From Phylloscopus collybita (Eukaryota > Chordata > Aves > Passeriformes > Phylloscopidae), in assembly GCA_027886175.1 (NCBI GenBank), contig JAJNNQ010000024.1:9594001-9658000 (forward strand): a stretch of DNA of 64,000 nt, read 5' to 3'. The stretch's first letter is position 1. Every line of letters begins with the position of its first letter. Made by a program: the position numbers and the translations under genes. The notes beneath the pieces are model-generated. The model ran no database searches. It worked only from the letters and a program-made list of their open reading frames with translations, and had not been told where the DNA came from. Shown piece after piece: positions 59,976-64,000 of this stretch.

Positions 59976-62445
59976 TAGGACTTCCTACCTCAGAAAAGGT
60001 TGGGTACCATGGTAAATGTGCATTTCAGTGTTACACTCTGGTAGGGATTTTTTTGAACCATATAAGTTACCTTATTACTGCACTAGAGAAATAGCTCTTT
60101 GATCTTTTTACTTTTTAATTTTCCCTTTGTCCACAAATTTTTTTCTCACCCTTTCAACCCAGCTAATGCTCTAACCAGGAATGAATACATTACTCTGCTG
60201 AAATTTGAACAGAAGGCTAATTCCTAATCAAAATAGGCACTAATTTCTTTCAGTGCAAATTATCATCATTCATTGCAAATTTGCTCTCCTTGAACTATGC
60301 CAACATGTTGTACAAATTTCAGCACTTGGAGCCAGCTTCCTATATATATCAAATCAAATAATATACCATCAGCTTTTTATTATTTCTGTTGCATATTTGA
60401 ATGAAAAAAAAAAGTGTCAAAGACAATGAAAAAATATTGTTACTACTACTGGCATGGTGAAAAGAAATATTTAAACTTTTGCTCGGTTTTTATGCCAAAA
60501 ACACAATAATAGATTTTATTTTTTTTTAAGAAGGAATTCCACCTGAAAATACTGAGAAACTAAATAACATGACACATTGTTTATCTCTTTGTTGCTGAAA
60601 TAGATCATCCATTGGGAATACAGAGCTTTCAGGGAAAAAGATACTGCTGAGGTACCAGTGGAGATCTTTATTCCAAAACCCAGTGGGTATTATTTTACAA
60701 GCACTGAAAAGATGGCATTTGATATTATGAAAAAGACACAGTGATCAGCCATGCTGGGAAACTGGCCCTCCCAGTTGGTGTACTTATCTGTTTTAAATAG
60801 CTTTTGTGGTCTTCTAGGTGTCATCACATGTGTGCCTACACATACACTGCGTCTTCAAACACCTCTTCCCAGATACAATAGTATTTTATAGCACCATCTG
60901 TTCAAAGGATGGATTTAATAGATTTATAATAATGCCATCAGGCAAATAGCTCTGCAAATTGCAAATATGGTTAAAATATACACAAAAGACACAAACATTA
61001 AACACGGCAATTATGGTTTTCTTTTTTGGTCTTGAAACGTGTGCGTGCCTGGATGCAATTCCTTTCCTCTGGTGCTGAGGTGTAGTGCGTATCTCGATGC
61101 AAACAGGATTTGAAACGTTTTGTTAATAATGGTTTTTTGTTCTTTTGTTTGCTGTTTTTTTTTCTTTCAAGATAGAAATCTCTAATATACTATTCCTTAC
61201 ATGTGAAAAACATTGATTATAGTGTAAATGAAATAATTGAAAATATAAAATGTGTGAAATCTAATTACCTGCTGCTGAAGTGTCTGCTCCAAATAGTCTA
61301 GCACTGGGGCTGTTTTATTCATGGGACTTACTTTTTAGGAGGAAGAAACTGCAAAAAGTGAGGAACAATATATTTCAGAAATTACAAACATCTTGGAATG
61401 AGATACCTAAAACTGAACTTCTGCCCTGCTTCTTTTACAATATTTTAAAATTATTAAAATATTTTCCAGTAGGAAGCTTGTACAAGGCCTTTGATTTGTT
61501 TGCCTTTCAGTCCTGGCTTTGGAAAGCTCCCAAAGAAAGTATTTAATGTGTATACAATTACCTGAAAATGTGAGAGATGGTCCTTACTGTAAAAGAAAAA
61601 GGTGGTGGGATATTTCCTAAATCCTAGGAAAAAAAAAAAAAAAAAAGGTAAGGCTGTATCTCACTTGACAATAAGATGATCTTAAATGCTATAATTAAAA
61701 ACAAGAGAGATACTTTCATTAAATAGTGAACCCCCATTGTGCCGATTATCCTCATAATGTTTTGCATAATGCTTGTGAATCTATAATGCTTAAAGATACA
61801 AGATGGAACACACTGTAAAGACAGTGAGGGGAAAAAAAAAAAAAACCACCTGCCCCTAAACCATTAATCAAGTTTTTCTTTTTGTTGTGTTATAAGCTTT
61901 TGAGATAACTGATAGGAAACTTATGTTCACCTATACTAAGGGTGAACATTTACATTCTGAGGGGAACAAAAGATTTCCATGAGCAATTCTCTTAGCCACA
62001 GAAAAATTTTGGAGGAGGGAGGAGTTCTTGTAATTTTTTTCTGATTTGGTAACGCTTTTTTCTTGTTGGGCTGGTTTTTTTGGGGTTTGGGTTGTTCAGG
62101 GTTTTTTTTCCCAGTGTGGGCCAGCCCTGCAGCCTCCCCAATGTCACAGCCTTGTCCTGTAAACCCTTGTCATGTAGAACAATGATAGATTAGGAAGGAA
62201 CCAGCAGAGGTGAGCTCTCAGCAATGTACAGTGGTTTCACTGGTGCTTGAAGGGACCTGGAGATGTCTCATCCACGGTGTTGTGCTGCAACTTGCTCAGC
62301 CCCAAACAGCCCAGGCAGAGATGACCGCAGCTAGGACTTGTTCAGAAGATAGCCAACAAGAAAAGGAACCTCAAGGTCAGGCAAGAGGAGCAATGTTGTG
62401 AAACTGTGCAGGAATAATAATATTTAGGTGCTAAAGCTGTTTCCA
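59976..62445. other. Noncoding tract with poly(A) runs
   Basis: This is AT-rich unique DNA with A18 at 61629-61646 and a second A-run near 61831-61845. No gene was recognised. Confidence 0.55.
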
Positions 62446-62815
62446 GCGGTGCTGGCTGTGACAAGCGCGGCGGCAGCGTCCGTCGCCGCGGCACCCAGGG
62501 AGCTGCAGATTTTCCTCCCCTCGTGAAGGGGAGGCAGAGTGGAGGCCCTGGGGCAGGAGAGGGGAAGCTGTGACCTGACTCACAGCTGTCACGTTGGTGT
62601 CCTCAGCTGCCAGCACGCTGTCTGCCCTCATGTCTGATAAGACGTGCTCCCTTCCCTTGGCTTGGCTTCTGCTGCTTGTAGGCCCGTGGCCAGCCTGTCT
62701 TCCGGTAAGTCGCGGGATAAATCTTCCCATCATCGCCGCCGTTGCCTTGCACTCCCCAGTCATCTCTTATTTTTAGGCATATGCGCTTTTGGCTAATCTG
62801 TGCTGCCTGAGGCAC
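62446..62815. promoter_or_regulatory. Small CpG-rich island, possible promoter or first exon
   Basis: By hand count this 0.37-kb stretch holds about 22 CpGs, eight of them in 62465-62490 (GCGCGGCGGCAGCG and CGTCGCCGCGG). CpG is rare elsewhere in the window. On the plus strand a strong splice donor, CCG/GTAAGT, lies at 62705-62710. Frames are open on both strands across it (110 codons minus at 62431-62763, 60 codons plus at 62594-62776), as GC-rich DNA allows, with no known domain. It could be the promoter and first exon of a gene or long noncoding RNA, or an isolated CpG island. No TATA element was identified. Confidence 0.4.
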
Positions 62816-64000
62816 GAGCCCTTTGTGTTCCTTTTCACTGTAATCAAAAAGAGCCCCAGCACAGAAGATGCCAAAAGACATCAGTTTCCCTTGTGGGCAG
62901 CGTAAGCCGAGTGTGTTCGTTGACTCCAAAGATGTTTAACACACTCCTAAGATGAAGCCCTGAATACCTATTTATCCAAACCCAGTGCTTGCAGTACAAA
63001 GGGCAGCATTTTATTTTTTTACTGAGGATTAATACTATATTTTAAAACTAATTTTCTCCAGGAGCAGTGAATTTTGAGGCTTTGAATTGTAAGGAATGCA
63101 CTGTGTCCTAGGATCAAGATCACTCTGTCGACTAGTCCAGATGAGCTCCACAGAACTGCAGGCAGCCTGAAGCAGTCTCATCAACAGCATTCTTTCCTTA
63201 AGAAAACTTAAGGAAACAATTATAGGAGGCTTTTTGTTTTCACTCCTGGATTTTATTATTTGGGGATTTTCTTAATAGTGTCTTCCACACATCCTTTTCC
63301 TCCTCTTTGCTCTTTACTGGACAGCATCAGTAGTGCTAACCTGCAGTTGTCAATGTTTTGGGACATACCAATGTTTAAATTCCTTTTAGAGGAAAGGAGG
63401 TAATTAAATAATTTCCATTTAGTGGCTACAGTCTGTGTACACAGCTATGAGAGCAGAGGGGTGTTTTTGTGTGTGCATCTGTATATGTGTGCATGAGAAA
63501 GCTCATAAATAATAGCAGCTTCTTTCTTGTACAGGATATTCTGCATGCGAGCGTGTTTGTAGAAATGTCTTTATGTATTTCTCATTGTGATGTGATAATA
63601 AGAGCTTTAGAATAGCAGCAATGCAACTTCTGGGTACTAGAATAGTGTACCACGCTGGATTATCTGTGTTGCAAGTACACAATGGCAGTGTTGCATCATG
63701 CCAAAATATCTTCCTCAAGGAACCTCATTTTACTTGTCTGAGTATCTAAATAAATTATGAAAAATATAAAATACAATTCATGAAGTACATAAGAGAAGTG
63801 CCTACAAAGCATGGCAGGTCTCAAGGAAATGTTGATGTTTTTAGTTCTGTCATCCATCACCATAATGAGTGCCAAAACTCCTTTGAAAATTAGCTGTCTG
63901 TGATTAGGCAGGTTTCAGAGTGCAGGTTGTTTCTGTATCTGATTCTGAAATATATTAATATGAATGTTATGCTAATTTGTCTACTTTTGACCTCGAGCTT
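62816..64000. other. Noncoding tract, nothing specific seen
   Basis: This is ordinary AT-rich sequence with no recognisable repeat, gene or RNA up to the window edge. Confidence 0.55.

Noticed and set aside
1..64000. CRISPR arrays, prokaryotic operons, phage or plasmid modules
   Set aside because: The only short tandem arrays are microsatellites and one minisatellite. There are no spacer-repeat patterns, and the base composition and repeats are vertebrate.

Overview
The window looks like vertebrate nuclear DNA, most probably from a bird and perhaps a songbird. It is AT-rich and CpG-poor. It carries a 5'-truncated CR1 LINE tail, solo retroviral LTRs with intact target-site duplications, microsatellites and many long A/T homopolymers. 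No operon, Shine-Dalgarno site or dense coding was seen. Species and chromosome cannot be told from the sequence alone.

I find no convincing protein-coding gene in 64 kb. The longest open frames are about 130-183 codons. They lie in repeats, run through homopolymers, or have an equally open frame on the other strand. The window is best read as intergenic sequence or one large intron. Two places could hold exons of an unseen transcript: about 14.1-14.4 kb, where splice-like signals occur on both strands, and a CpG-rich patch at 62.45-62.8 kb that contains a strong splice donor. A minus-strand stretch at 18.7-19.8 kb reads like a decayed, intronless coding sequence with an A tract at its 3' end, so it may be a retropseudogene.

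Layout: 1-4.28 kb is plain AT-rich DNA. A solo ERVL-type LTR (LTR-A, 5-bp duplication) sits at 4.285-5.064 kb. From 5.1 to 38.4 kb the DNA is mostly unique, with simple repeats, the possible exons, the pseudogene candidate and TAAT-rich tracts that could be enhancers. Between 38.38 and 41.1 kb is a cluster of LTR-derived DNA. There a second copy of the same LTR family (LTR-B) has inserted three bases inside the edge of a minus-strand ERVK-type solo LTR, and both sets of duplications are still perfect. A decayed ERVL-like piece follows. From 41.1 to 64 kb the DNA is mostly unique. It holds a SOX/homeodomain-type motif cluster with two perfect dyads (42.87-43.17 kb), a CR1 tail (44.2 kb), a TTCGAA-rich 12-bp hairpin (56.7 kb), a 22-bp minisatellite (59.9 kb) and the CpG-rich patch.

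No CRISPR, phage, toxin or novel enzymatic system was found. The best-supported unusual structure is the nested LTR insertion. The motif clusters are hypotheses that need cross-species alignment.
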